From Mansonella perstans (lineage: Eukaryota; Nematoda; Chromadorea; Rhabditida; Onchocercidae): DNA of 64,000 bases. Numbering within the stretch: position 1 is the first letter of the stretch; every line of letters starts with the position of its first letter. The stretch is from the NCBI GenBank assembly GCA_037074765.1, contig JBAMDO010000016.1, forward strand, positions 186,001-250,000, in the 5' to 3' direction. Both the position numbers and the translations under genes were made by a program. The notes below the pieces were generated by a model. That model saw only the letters and a list, made by a program, of their open reading frames with translations. It was not told where the DNA came from and searched no databases. Of the stretch, positions 11,693-31,696 are shown in pieces.

Positions 11693-12328
11693 TCTTTTTC
11701 TTTTAATCATTCATTAACATTATAATCATCATCAGCTAAAATAAAATTACAGTTTGAATTTTGGCAATTTCAAAGTTTGAATGCCAAAATAAAAGAGTAT
11801 TATTGATGGGAAGCGTTAGTCTATCCATTTGAACAGATGCTGAGAGATAAGTTGAAAGAAATCACTGCTGTAAAACGGCGCAATATGAAGTCTCGAAATC
11901 GATAAGTAAACACAACAATTGTCATCAGTAACTCAACGAACCAATAGGATGACGAAGGCAGGATGCAAAATTAATGAGAATTTTTAACGAAAACATTTGT
12001 TGAAAAACCCATTTTTTCAAGTAGCATTCTTCACCTCTAAGACAAAGCTGAATGGAAATGTTAGTAAGTAATTCGGTAATCTTTGAAGGATTAATTTTTA
12101 ATTTTTATTAATTAGTTTTTAAATTTTCTGAACTCAAAAATGATCGGATTGTTTCATTTCATGCTAATATTAATAAAATGATAACGATAACAATGATAAT
12201 GGTAGTTTGAGAAAAACATCTTTTCTGTCTTAACAAGGAACTAATATCAGTGAAAATATCAGTTAAAAAAATCAAAAATGATTTTCAAGTTTTCTTTTTT
12301 GTTGCGATAAGAAAGATTGCGTAAAGTA

Positions 12329-12420
12329 AATTTCAACTTTGCAGCACAATCATCATTTCTGACTGATTTCAAATTTCAACTCTGAGTTTCAACTTTGCAG
12401 TATAATTATCATTTCTGATT
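12329..12420. repeat. About 55-bp imperfect direct duplication
   Basis: Two nearby copies of TTTCAACTTTGCAG-A-AAT-ATCATTTCTGA (12331 onward and 12388 onward), separated by a short related TTTCAACTCTGAG segment. No coding content was seen. Confidence 0.6.
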
Positions 12421-13237
12421 GGCTGTTTAAGATTACGAAATTTTAATTTTTTCGCATTTTTAAATTGAATTTCTAATACGATTGATGTGAGACTGATTGA
12501 TGTGAGAATTATTTTACGACAAAAAAAGTTTTAATTTCGAAATATTGTCAAGGATTATTGATGAGTCGATGAATCGTTTGTGTTTGATAGACAAAAAGGT
12601 AACATTACAATGAAAACGTAAGTTGTAAGAAACAAATGTCAATTACACTAATGTCATTTTTGTCTCAATTACACAAGTACACATTAATTAAATCACTGAA
12701 ATGAGCAAATGGCTTAATGAAAAGAAAAGAGTGTGCAAAAGTTTCATCGTTAAAAAAATGAATGATTCACCATAAATACAATAATTTTTCGAAAAAAAAA
12801 AAGTTGGAAATAATATGTAAAAATCGTTGAGAATTATTTCCACAATCTTCTCTCTCAGTCTCTTCCCTTCTCACAACATTTCAGCTAAAATTCCCAACAT
12901 TGAGAAATGAATGAATTAATGAATTAAATTTGTCACCTCCAAAAAGCTTTCAATTGGCACTCTCACTTTTGTATTTGTTGAGATCGCATCGAATGTTACC
13001 TATGGAAATTTCTACAAGCATGGAGCATAAATTCAAATAAAAATTTTATTGCAATATTAACAAATATAAACAAACAGCTTTTATTCAAAATATCATTTAA
13101 TTTTATTCAAAATATCATTTAACAATCATCACATATTTGTCATTCATCATAAAATCGTTTAAATAAAATTTATCATTTACATTATGAATTAAATAATTTT
13201 AAATCATTAAAAACATTTTATAACTTTGATTAAAACT

Positions 13238-13346
<109 letters not shown>

Positions 13347-15366
13347 GCATTCATGTCTTTAATGAATAAATTTCATCACTGAACAGCTGCTAACTTCTAT
13401 TCATACCCAGACAAATCCAACATCCGTTGAAAAGTTACAACAGATTAAGCTTTTTTTCTAATTCGTATAAACTTGAATTGTTTTTTCTTTTGCATATTTA
13501 ATTACATTGAATATCATCACATGTTCAACAGAAGGCCTTTCCTTATGCATCCATTTAGATTCCATTCAAAACTTCATCAAATTTTGTCAAAACGTATGAT
13601 TAATGCATTTGAAGCTACCCATGGTATCCATGGATAGACGATGATAGGGAAACTTTTTCATCATTTCTGTTGTGATAAGTTATCAATTTCGATTATCCAG
13701 GCTTAAAATTAGTCCAGGACCTTTGGTTTGCAATTTAAATTTAAATGTTATTAAATCATTTTCGAATTTAGGCTTGGGACAAAATAATAGCTTCCCTTGA
13801 GTCTTTTGGTTTGTTTCTTTTCAAAACGATTTTTTCAATTCCAATTTTTTTTCACTTTTCAAAAGATTTGAGATTACTTGCAATCGCCGTCATATTTTAT
13901 TATATTTCAGTTTACTTAGTACCAGTTTATTGCCATTCACTTCTTCTATCTAACTTAGTGTTTTTAGTTTTTCAGCAAATCAAACAAATCACATCATAGC
14001 ATTTAGAAACACAAAAATAATTTCTAATTTCAATTCACTTGAAAGCTTTTAATTTTAGTTGAAAAATAATTGTTTAAAATATCTATTATCTGTTACTATG
14101 TAAACTTTAGAGATGACCTTTGCCCTCTCTATCCATTATTTTTGTTTCAGCTATGGAAGAAGATAAAGTGAAACTTGCATCACTTGATACCATTTCATTG
14201 AATTAATTTAAAAAAGTGAGCAAAATTTATCAAAATCTCTCTCAGTTAAATCAAGCTGAAAAAATGCAAATTGATTAGATATTTTTTAACAATGAATAAA
14301 ATAGTTCCTAACTATTTTAATTAAATTTTATAGCCTCATAAACTTTTAAATAGAAAATAAAACAAAGCAAAAATACTTTTTTATTTCCTAGTAGAGACCA
14401 TTTTTTCCTGACTGGTAATAGCTACTATTAAAATCCATAGCTACTATTAAACCCACATTGTTAAAACCCATACTCTTATAAAGTTTAAACATTATTAATT
14501 GAAGAAGGATTCGAAGGGATTCGAAGACAATTTCTATTGTTCTATGGAGGACGCATCAGGAGAATCCAGAGAATTATTCTCAATTCAGTTAACGAATTGA
14601 AATATTTGGAAAGAGTATAATTATCCTACAAACTATCGTGATTTTAAAAATTAGCATAAATTTAACCTGGAAACTTATATCTAAGCGGAAAATAAATGCT
14701 TCGAAAAAAAATAAAAAATAAAATGCAGCATAAATAATAGTTAAATTATTAATCACCTAGCGACTACTAAACTAATGATCTCTAAAATGTTGTTTACCTT
14801 AGAAATGCAAATAAGAGAAAATAATTACCACCTGATTGTCATGCGATATACGTAACTAATGCACAACATGTATTGTACACAATATTAACATACACAAGTT
14901 AACTCATTAATTAAATAGCAGTAATTTAAAAAAAAGGAAGCTATGTTCATTATCCTAAATGAAATTTTTTATTTGACTAACTGCAATGATTAACGAATAC
15001 TATTTAAAAAAGATAAAGAAATGTCATTAAAATTAACTTCTCATTAATAATTGCCATTTCAAGTATTATTCTAATTATAATAATTATTTGCTATATTTCA
15101 CTTACTACTTTTGCACAGATATTTCTATCTAAAAATTATATTGATGAGAATGACATAAAAGTTTTTTCAATTACAAGTTATGCAATTAATTAATGATATT
15201 TATTAATTAATCTGAAGTTGTGTAGAAAGTGATATTAGTGTAATATATCTTTTTTCTCATTATTATTAGGCTGTTTAAATGTCTAAATGATAACAAGTTG
15301 TAACTCCTATCGTAATGATATCATTCTTTGTCCATGGATATACCAATCTGTATGACCATTTTGCAG

Positions 15367-15541
15367 ATTTTTTGCGCAACCCTCTAGCAATCCATCCCAA
15401 GCCCATCGTAGAAAGATTGCAGTGAATCAATATGGTATTAGTGTGCATTCATTAGCATATCCAATTCTTCTCTACATTAATTTCCAACCTCCGAATTCTC
15501 TTCCGAACAACATCGGAACTACTAATGATCCAAGTGGTTGA
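15367..15541 (+). CDS. Probable terminal coding exon of an unidentified plus-strand gene
   Basis: After a TATGACCATTTTGCAG acceptor, an open frame enters with one base and runs 57 codons to a TGA at 15539-15541. It reads FFAQPSSNPSQAHRRKIAVN, then QYGISVHSLAYPILLYINFQ, then PPNSLPNNIGTTNDPSG. The segment is clearly more GC-rich than its flanks. A canonical AATAAA lies 36 bp past the stop, as expected of a last exon. The proline/asparagine/serine-rich composition suggests a disordered C-terminus. Upstream exons were not identified with confidence (10393-10503 is one candidate), and no family is recognised. Confidence 0.4.
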
Positions 15542-15576
15542 TTCCGTCTGTATTATTTGTATTATTTATTATGGCA

Positions 15577-15582
15577 AATAAA
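15577..15582 (+). promoter_or_regulatory. AATAAA poly(A) signal
   Basis: A canonical AATAAA in a TGGCAAATAAATG context, 36 bp after the stop of the exon candidate ending at 15541 and on the same strand. It supports that exon being a real gene end. In DNA this AT-rich the motif alone would not be evidence. Confidence 0.4.
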
Positions 15583-16015
15583 TGTACAACCATTCTATGA
15601 ATCTCTTTCGCGATAAGCGTTTCAGTGATTTTCTATTGTTTTAAGAATCTTTCTTAGAAAATAAGATGAAAAAGCTATTTTAGTATGAAAGGAATAGTTT
15701 GTATCATCGTAGATTGGTGACATTCTTTATAACGTCTAAGGAACAAATATAAAAACCTTTCTCGTTAATTCTATACCTGTATTAATTCTATATCAGTTGG
15801 CATCAAAATAAACTGCAAAAACAAATCGAATGAATTCCAAAATTTATTAAAAATTCGATTTTTCTAAAATTTTTTTTTGAAAACGTAACAAAGTTAACAA
15901 CAATAAAAAGCGAGAGAACACAAGAATAAATTATATCAAATTTATCAATATCCCTTTTATAATGCATAAACTGCGGAGGAGAATTCAAGTAAATTCAACG
16001 GTTCAGCAGAAGCAA

Positions 16016-22766
<6,751 letters not shown>

Positions 22767-24215
22767 CTAAAGTAATAATTTGTAGTCTACTAGCCACTGA
22801 CAAGTGTTATGTGAAGGTGAATGGTACCTAAATAGAAACAATTAAAAAATTATTTAATCATATCTAAATACCGTTTTAGTTTACAATCACTTTAAAATGA
22901 AGAGAAGTGAAAATTTCATTATCCATAAAAAAATTTTATTTTTTATGTTTTAGATTTATTAATTAACTATTTAATAATTAAATTACATCTAATTCATTTT
23001 ATGGTGTTGAAAGTATAGCTTGTTTGATTTCACAAGCAAAATTGGAGAGAATTTTCAAATTTTAACAATTGAACAAGAGAAGATCTTTCCTTCCTTTTAC
23101 CAGCTTACTCAATGATTTCAAGACAATTCTTCCACACAGTAACTTTAATACTTGAGAATAGAAATTGAAATTTTTTGAAATTTTAGATAACATTTAAGGG
23201 ACCAACAAAATGCTTCGAATGTGAAAATGTACTCAAAAGTGATTGTTTTAACTGTAAGTAATTGAAAAGTAATCAAGGCTTCGAGGGTACTATGCAACTA
23301 CAAACGACGAGAAATTTTATATAAATAAAATATCAATTTCAGTTTACAAATTTTTTGAAATAAAGAGAAATGAAAATTTCATTCAAAAAACTATTCATAA
23401 ATAAACGGAAACTATTGTAAATACATTTTCCAATATGTCCTGTAAAAAAATAACATAGTTTCCTAAAGAAAGCTCTCCTAATTTTAGGTTAGTATAATCT
23501 CTAGACATCATTTCCTTCCAATTTATATAATTGTTATATGAATTCAAAACGAAATAGTATGTGAAATCATTAATACACAAATAACTGTTCAATTTTTTAA
23601 GGCAATTAATAAGCATTAATGAAGCATTATAATTTGCTATGCAAATAATTAGAACCTTAAGTAAGGAAAGACTTAATAAGACCACTATACAAAAAAAGAA
23701 ACTTTCTAAATGATTAACAATTTTGCTGACGTGTTAATTACTTATTAACAAAAAACTAATTAATGAGTATCCATCAGCTTAGTAAGTAATAAATAAATAA
23801 CTGCAAATAATATAAATAATGATTACAAGCAAATAAGTTTGCTCAGAAATTTGAGCATCATCTATTGTAAATAATAACAAACGGCAAAATGGAATAAAAT
23901 CACATGTAAATTATAGAAAAAAATAGTAACAATAAATGTAAAACAAATTTTGTACTTCAGTAGACATAACCTGGAATGGAATAAATAACATAATAATAAT
24001 CAAATAGAATAACCGGAACAATTCCCGAAATCAGTTCATCTAATAGCTATTATTATTCCAATTAATCTCATTTAAATACTCAAAGTTACTAATGATAAAT
24101 CTTTAATAAGTTCAATTACCGAATAGATTCTTCTTTAAATACTATCTTTCATAATATATCACACTTGAGTATTACATCTATTAATATTACTTACGTACTC
24201 TATTTTCTCCTACAG

Positions 24216-24333
24216 TCATAAAAATACGTAGCTTCAAATGGAATTTCAGTACAACACTTTCAATGGTCACATCTCTCTTATTAGAAAAAACTGAGTTCGA
24301 CAATGATTCCGAGTTGTGTGAAAGCTTTTACAG
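24216..24333 (+). other. Exon candidate a of an unidentified plus-strand gene
   Basis: After a TTTTCTCCTACAG acceptor, an open frame enters with two bases (TC). It reads IKIRSFKWNFSTTLSMVTSL, then LLEKTEFDNDSELCESFY, and ends with AG at a GTAGTC donor. Donor phase 2 fits both following candidates (24433 and 24630). The composition is coding-like; the reverse strand is not open. No family is recognised and the 5' exons were not found. Confidence 0.35.
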
Positions 24334-24432
24334 GTAGTCTCTTAACTATGAAATATCATAAAAAAGCTGCTCAATCTGAGCACATTACTTTTACCGTACT
24401 TCCAATTCATCGTAACTGTTTACCTTCTTTAG

Positions 24433-24532
24433 GGAATCAGTTTCAATGAAACGGAAATATTTCCAGCACTTTTCATATTTCAAAATCGCATCAAGATTAA
24501 GCGAAATTTTAACAACTTTATTATCAAGATAA
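24433..24532 (+). other. Alternative terminal exon candidate b
   Basis: A TACCTTCTTTAG acceptor precedes a frame that, joined to exon a (AG+G = Arg), reads ESVSMKRKYFQHFSYFKIAS, then RLSEILTTLLSR, and a TAA stop at 24530-24532. The peptide is basic and hydrophobic. No GT donor precedes the stop, so if real this is a terminal exon, an alternative to 24630-24747. Confidence 0.3.
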
Positions 24533-24629
24533 AAAGGTTTAAAAATATGAGATCATCTCAAAAGTAACAGAATCACAGTGTTCCTCTTTTTGTAATAAAA
24601 AATTTCCTTCGCATATGTTGCATTCATAG

Positions 24630-24747
24630 TCTTTCAGAATCATTGCGCAGGATAGCACTTCAGCATTCAGATGAACAGTCAGAATTTGTACTTGTTAAGG
24701 AAACAGAATCACCCTCTTCTCCAACTTTAGACTATAAAACAGAATGA
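24630..24747 (+). other. Alternative terminal exon candidate c (acidic, S/E-rich tail)
   Basis: A TTGCATTCATAG acceptor precedes a frame that, joined to exon a (AG+T = Ser), reads LSESLRRIALQHSDEQSEFV, then LVKETESPSSPTLDYKTE, and a TGA stop at 24745-24747. The amphipathic-helix start, the acidic tail and an SEFVLV segment (a loose match to LC3-interacting [W/F/Y]xx[L/I/V] motifs preceded by acid) look like a genuine protein C-terminus. The identity is unknown and the LIR idea is speculative. Confidence 0.35.
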
Positions 24748-25007
24748 CAGTTTTTATAATGTTCATTTCATTTCGACACTTCATAATTACCAGTCTACCA
24801 GCATTGCCTCTGTCACTATGATGGCATATGTTTTAGGAGCCAATGAAATTTTTAGAAGTAATATGAGAAGACCTAATTGGTTTTTTTTTTTTTGAATATT
24901 TCGGAAAATCACAACATTAATATAGGTTTTCACGAACTGAATTGGTAAGAATCTGTCTTTAATGGTTCCTGTTATAAAATAACAACTTGGATAACGAACT
25001 ATCTTTT

Positions 25008-25637
25008 TCATCGCAAGATCATATCAAGCCAAAAAAACACTGAAGTTTTGAAGATCGTTGTAATTAAGAATATCATCAAACATGATAGCTTCCCTTTTCT
25101 AACATAACTTAAAAATGCCTTACCGGTGTAAAGGCGCAATGTCCGGCTTGCTGTTTTTTGGTTCGGGTCAAATAGAGAAATCCACCCATTTGTCACTACT
25201 TCAACCGCTTTCGATCCGAAAAGAATATGGTATTTAATAATTTGCCCTAATTTCTGCGCTTACAAAGTAAACAGCAACATCTGTGCCCTTATCTCTAAAT
25301 TTTGCTTTTTCATTTTTTCTTATAATTTAACCTGTAATCTTTAATACACAGTCGTTAACATCTCAAACTTTCTTTATATTTAGCATTCTGATTTAGCTAA
25401 TCTTTTTATCAGAAATTCCGCTAACTGTAACCAACAAAGGATTGAGCAACAACCTCAGAATTCTTCCAATAGGCTTTTTTTCAACAAAAATTTAAAGTAA
25501 AACCTCGAAAAGAGATGGGAAGAAAACGCTGCTGGCATCTCCTTAATAGGATGTAGAACTGTAGGCACAATTTGATTAAGGTCCAACAGTTTTGTACCCA
25601 GCGAATTGCGATAACGAGATGACTGTTCTGGAAACAT
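25008..25637 (-). other. Unidentified minus-strand gene candidate, three exon-like segments
   Basis: Segment A (25637-25504) starts with ATG: MFPEQSSRYRNSLGTKLLDL, then NQIVPTVLHPIKEMPAAFSS, then HLFS, ending in phase 2 at AG/GTTTTAC. Segment B (25253-25124) follows a GTAAGCGCAG acceptor: KLGQIIKYHILFGSKAVEVV, then TNGWISLFDPNQKTASRTLR, then LYT, with a GTAAGG donor. Segment C (25039-25008) follows AAAACTTCAG and reads VFFWLDMILR then stop; B to C is in phase. A to B is not (phase 2 against 0), so an exon is missing, a splice site is wrong, or A is separate. A short in-between frame, LAEFLIKRLAKSEC after TTGGTTACAG (about 25414-25370), adds to the ambiguity. The GC content and residue mix look coding. 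I do not recognise the protein. Confidence 0.35.
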
Positions 25638-26020
25638 TACCGTGAATGCAAAATTGCATTAGCAGAACCAATCAATGTAAGAGACGTGAAGCATGTAAGC
25701 AAGCCGTTAGCCAAAATCACGTAGCATAAAAAGCCAAGCGCTGTTTGAAAATGAGCAATGAGGTAAGATGATTAAAAATATCGAAGGGGATATCAAAAAA
25801 TCAAGTCACTTATAGACATGCTAATAATAGATATGACTGATAATTAATTTACTTCTAAACATTATTTCTGACATTTTTTTTAATAAATACAACTGATAAT
25901 TAATTTAATTGCAGACATTATTTCATCAAAGTTAAAACAAAGTTAATAGATATGACTGATAGTTAATTTACTTCTAACAATATCATATTTTTTGGAGGAA
26001 TAATTAGTCCGGATCTTTTT

Positions 26021-29000
26021 CTAAATAAAACTGAATGCACAACAAATTCGCTTTGAGCATAATCGTGAGTTGATATAAAGATATAACTTGCCAGAACATT
26101 GGTAATCATGACTACATGAAGCATTATCAGAAGCATTTATTATGTTTCCAGTGATTGATTCATTCCCTGAGTTGCTTGGACCAATCGATGCCCCTCCATT
26201 ACCTAGAATATGGAAAAAAACTTAAAGTTTGACAATATTTCAAGAAAGAATTACTTAATTTCCATGAAAAATACCATCACGTAAATTGCCTGGTCTGACA
26301 TCAAAGATGTCACTGAAATGCTACCGCATAAAAATGGGAAAAAAATTGAGGTCTTTTCAACCTTTTGATGGATCATCGTCGTTATCTCGTTTGTTTCTAT
26401 AGCAATATTTGGAGGCCAGAAAATTCAACCTTCTTTCGCTGTCATCATCTGATGTTTCACTTGATGAACCACTGTAATAATAAAAATTTTATTTGACTAT
26501 TTTAACTATGCTACCATATAATGTTTACAACTGCAACAACAGTTAATATTCAAACCTCGCGCTCCTTTGCGGTTTTACTGCATGATATCTTGAAGGCGGT
26601 CTCTGCTCATACCTTTGAACCATATCTGGTGAAACTATGGCTTGTCGTCTTCTGATCATTCGTACATTACTGTATGTAACAGCTGCACCCAGAGAATCTT
26701 CATTAGCGAGCTAGAATAACCAAAGAGAAAAGAGAATGAAATGCAATACATTAAACTCTGGCACAAAAAAATTCACAAAGTGCAGTTCAAATTTTACAAA
26801 CAAATTAGAAACGATTAAGTATCAGCCTCCCGAAGGAAATTAGTTTTCTCACCATTCAACTGACTCCATCAGAGTGCCTCATTATTGCCGGCTATAACAT
26901 TGCGAAGTTTCCTTGGCTTGTTTGAAGCTTCCGGAACGCATATCTTACCATGACCCGACAGTGCTAAACCGCCGCGAAAGATTTTTTTTTTCCATTTTTG
27001 CATTTTTGCAGACTAATTTATTTCATAAATTTTAAAAAAAAAGATACCTTCGGCTGAACGAAAAGTCGAGATGCTGATAAAGACATAATTGATGCACCGG
27101 AAATACTACGCCGAGTTACAAATTGACGCTGTTCCGCACCTTTATCGAACTCATATTCTTCTGACTCCTATAAAAACCAATAAAAGGTATAAAATTTTGT
27201 GTCGAATATTTTCTAAATCTGCAAAACTTGATTTCAATGCACAGAACAAGATGAATGGATAGGAAATACCTCACAAATTCCAAGCAGATGTGGCGATGAA
27301 CCTAACTTCCGCAAACCATTAGATCCAGTAAAAGAAACCTTCAATCGACTGATCGCTAAATTATTACAATATCATAACTCTCGAAAAGTAGTATATATGA
27401 AAACTGCAAATTAGAACTTTAAAATGATCTTTACAAAATGATCCCCACTTGCATAAGTGGAAGCTCACAATTATTTATAAAAGAATGATTATATTTGATA
27501 AAAGTTTTAGCATACCAGGACTTGTGCGACCACTTGAATTTGGTGGACTAGAGCTTCGACTGCTCAGACGACTGTCCGGTGAAAGTGTTCGTCTCTTACC
27601 TTCTGCGATGTTCAAACGTGATAATTCCAGTAAATTCTGTATGTCCTGCGGTGACATTCGTCCATGTGAACTAGAGCTCGGTGCCATTATTGACACAGAG
27701 CAAGAAGAGCGCCTAGAAAGGTAAATAGATATTTCATACAAATTCCTGAGCAACAGGAGAGGAAGAGGGCCTAGCGCTGCGTTTTTTAAAAAAACTAATG
27801 CAAGCGAAACACGAAATATTAGTTGAAAAGCAAAGGAGTGTGCCAAATTAATTGTTCTAAACTTTGTACTGATTAACCGCTAACAATACATCAAGCAGTC
27901 AAGGTGATCAGGAATGCAGAAAGAATTCGAAGATGTACTATTATTATTATTAGCAGATTATAGTAAGTAGAAGTAAAGAATGTGCTAGCAGGGAAAATAA
28001 AAAAAGTGAGAGATTGTCATGTTTTCTCCATCAGCTTTCAAATCAATCCTGCACTTTTAGTCCCATTCAGAGAGCATAAATGTGGCACTAGTCGGTTGAA
28101 GAATGTTTAGTTTGCCCGCAAGAACTATAAAATTCAATTCTACACAAATGACTCAATTGCTTCACTGAAATATCTCTGGGGATTAGAAACATTTGACTAA
28201 AAAAAAATTAGGTACAAAAAGTCACACTGAAGCACTAAGGATAGCTAGTGGAATATGTATTAGCACAACGCAGATTGCTATACATATAATATGCAAAGTT
28301 TGTTTTGTGGGGTTTACTATTAACCTATCAGAAAACACGACGAAAAGAATCAGAAAATATTTTGATGATAAGAAACTACCACTGCCCACAGCCATTAGAA
28401 AAAATGAAATGGGTAAAAACGAGACATAAAAGACCTTGACGACAGCCTCGATAAACCGTAATGATATGTTGACAACTCTTCTTCACTTTCTTCTTTCAAA
28501 ATTGTACAGGATCGTCGAGAAACGGAAGTGCCACCACGAAATGAATTAGATCGACTCCGACATTTATAACTACTCTCTTCTTCACTTTTCGTCACTGTTT
28601 CACTATGAAACAAATAATAAAATTATTCGCCCTCGTTATTTTTCATCAGTGTAAAAACCGAAACAAAGAACTGGTCATGGTTTTAAACCTCATCGTTTGG
28701 CAGAGAGCATTTGTTTTGCTTTTAGTTCAACAATTCAAAATTCAATAACACTGAAAATTTAGAGAGAGAGAGAGAGAGAGAAAAAAAAAACCTCATTTCA
28801 GGACAATTTTTAAAGTCCGATGATAAGTCCCCTAATGATGGGCGCTCAACTTCATGCGCTTTCCTAGCACGCTCTTCACGATAAGATGCCAGAACTCTTT
28901 CGGCAAGTAAATAATAGGTAGCAGTAACGTATGAAAAATCATCATTTTCTAGCGATCTGTAAATTTTTACTAATAAATTACGTGGTACAAACTTTACAAG

Positions 29001-31139
29001 TCAGATGTGAGAAAAGTAAGCAGTTCCCATAACTTTGCATTTAGAGACATTTTCCATATAATTAAAGCAGCGAAAGATGATTTGATATGAGACATCTACT
29101 TACCGCAGGATATTCTCTTGTGTATCAACACCACCTGCTACCATCTGGTCAATAATAGTAGTATGTGCATTTTCCGGAAGCACATCTCGTCCAACTAAAG
29201 GTAGAATTTGTGCAAGACCAAGATCTCCAGCTTTTACCCATGGACTGTTAATGATTTCGCTCAGGGTTGCGCGTTTCTGGACGTCTTTCACTAACATTCT
29301 TGATATAAGACTGCAATCCATTACTTTGCATCATGAAAAGACAAAGAGTTTTCGAAAATGCTGTTAAATCATTTCCTTGACGTCAGAACTAGTGAAATAG
29401 AGTTAAGAAGAACAAACTATGTGAACAAATTCAAAGGAATGGTAGGAATGCCAAAAAGACGACCTTGATACAACCAATTTTTAGAATGTAATGGAAACGA
29501 GACCGAACATGAGAAGTGTAATTTCTTTTTGAAAACGAAAAAAACTTACTAGCGAGCATGCAGCGAAAGTGTATCTGGAAGAGAATATTTGCAATCTAAT
29601 ATTTTTGTCAAAGTTTCTGAGTCATTTGCCTCCTGAAATGGTAGCCGACCACACAGCAACGTATATAAAATGACTCCCAATGACCATATATCTAAAATTC
29701 GTAACATCGTCAGTAATAAGATGATCTTTTTTGTTATTCAGTTACACGAACAGCATTTGTTATTGCAAGCTTAATAAACTGTCGTCCACACGAGATTAAA
29801 TACCTAATCTCTCGGAACTATTTTTAAAAATTTCTATAAGACCTGTACTAGTGTTAATCTATTAGCTGTTTTCCATGAAATAGTATTTTAACAATGTTCG
29901 GTAAGAGCTCAGACATCCAATATTTTTTTTGACAGAAATTTACCAACGGCTGGAGCGTCATAGGAATCCCCCAATAAGATTTCTGGAGCTGAATAAGCTA
30001 AACTGCCACACGCAGTTTCAAGTTGTTCGCCCGGAACAAATTTATTGCTGAATCCGAAATCCGTCAACTTTACCATGCCCAGACGTTCGAAGAACACTAC
30101 ATTTTCAGGCTGCAATCATTTAATGGTAGTTTATTCGCTTCAATATCGATAAGACAATTTTCTGAAAATGGGAAATTGTCAAAATCGAAAGCTGGCATAA
30201 AGAAAATAACTAATGTACTTTCAAGTCTCGGTGAACGACATGAAGCTGATGACAATATTCAATTGCTTTGATAATTTGGCAAAAATACTGTTGTGCTTCG
30301 CTTTCAGGACAACCCTGAAAGATGTTCAATGCTCATGCATATAAACTAAACTTCAGCTGAAACTCCAGCAATTAATAATAAAGTAACGCCATCCCAAATA
30401 TTTTCGGAACAATATGTGAACCGAACTTTGAATGCTAACCTTATCAGCATTTTTCGTAATAAAATCATACATATCATAATCTCCTAATTCGAGAATTAAA
30501 AACAACTTTGTCTGAGTGTCGATAACCTCATATAAGCGAACTATATTTGGGTGCTGTACCAATTTCATACAGCGAACCTGCAAATATAGGTACAATAAAA
30601 AATTTTGCTATTTGGAAAGTATACCATAAAGTGATACAATGAGACTTGAAATCTTAAACTAATTTCTTCTTCATCAAATAATAACCTATATAATCATTGC
30701 AAACAATGTAGCGCAGTTTTAAAAAACTCGAAAAAAAAAAAAAAAACCGAAAGAATACGGTCACCTCTTTTATCAGATGAGATGCCATTGAAGAATCAAA
30801 CTTCGTTTTATCAATGACTTTCACAGCTACCTAAAAAAGTAGAAATTTCATTCAGCTTCATCACCCTTCACTGTAGCCGAAGGATTCGAGATATATTTAA
30901 TGCATGGGAAAATCTTCTCAAATTAAGATGAAGCATATTTACAATTCAGTATCATGAAATGTTTAAAAGAATTGATAAAATGTGAAAAATACCTTTTCAC
31001 CAGTGAAAACATGGTTTGCTAATTTGACTACAGCGAAATGACCCTTGCCAATAGTTTTTTGTAGATCGTAAAGTCCAGCAATTCGAGTATCATTGATATT
31101 CCGCGAAGGTTTCTGTTCTAACTGTGCACTATCTGTCAT
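26021..31139 (-). CDS. SNF1-related serine/threonine kinase (SNRK type)
   Basis: An AMPK-related kinase. The known family is activated by LKB1 phosphorylation of the activation loop. Fifteen exons: 31139-30993, 30830-30765, 30577-30440, 30314-30219, 30109-29944, 29691-29550, 29310-29104, 28956-28792, 28602-28435, 27712-27516, 27355-27270, 27167-27048, 26710-26556, 26471-26362, 26202-26021. They total 2145 nt (714 aa), all in phase. Kinase landmarks: glycine loop GKGHFAVVK (31-39), VAVK lysine 53, HRDLK (145-149), DFG (166-168), LKB1-type threonine 181 in [14 protein letters not shown], and the SNRK-characteristic [23 protein letters not shown]-like segment follows the kinase domain (about 299-340, then [10 protein letters not shown]). 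The rest is serine/arginine-rich and probably disordered, with a [12 protein letters not shown] acidic patch near the end. Human SNRK is of similar size (765 aa). The last exon, with a cysteine-bearing tail, is the least certain part. Confidence 0.93.
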
Positions 31140-31696
31140 CCTATATCAATATTTCCTAGCAGCAGATAACAACTGAAAGTAAATAATTATTAAGGAAGTG
31201 ATAGAGGAGATAATTCTAATTTCGATTGTTTGCTTACGCATCTTACTGTATTGCAACAGCATTGATTCTTCAATAAACAATTAGCACTTGGAAAAGAGAA
31301 ACAAAATTCTTTTTCTTTCTAGAAAACGCTATTATGTCGTCTAACGTGTCGCTTCTTGTTAGCACGTTTCATCTTCATATTTACAATATTTTACGAAAAG
31401 ATTTTAAATTTTTCAATGAATCAGTTAGTTCAAGTAATACCTCACTGATTAATTTAAATTTAAATGCAGAATTAAATTAATTTAACGAGCAATCATACGA
31501 AAATGCATCATTTAGAGTACTTTATTTATGTAGCCCCATCAAATCCCAGAGTACAACTTATAAGTGTCCAACAATACATCACGTTGAAGTGGGTGATAAA
31601 GAATATAGATTAAATTAAAGTACTCTAAACACGCTCGACGTTTGTACTACCATGCGATAGATATAAAGTATTGAGGGAAACTGTAGATGCATTGGA

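Larger units (their letters stand above)
22767..26020. other. Intergenic interval with unassigned exon signals on both strands
   Basis: 3.2 kb between the LARS2 start and the SNRK stop, both on the minus strand. From 22767 to about 24200 I see only AT-rich DNA. From 24216 to 24747 there are three plus-strand coding-like exons, and from 25637 down to 25008 three minus-strand coding-like exons, listed separately. About 25803-25985 contains three diverged copies of an ATATGACTGATAATTAATTTACTTCTAA-like unit. Confidence 0.6.

Noticed and set aside
13811..13999. 62-codon plus frame rich in Phe/Ile
   Set aside because: Typical of T-rich noncoding DNA; no acceptor, donor or family support.
24787..25011. 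74-codon minus frame MKKIVRYPSCYF...
   Set aside because: Hydrophobic AT-rich composition, no splice context; likely chance.
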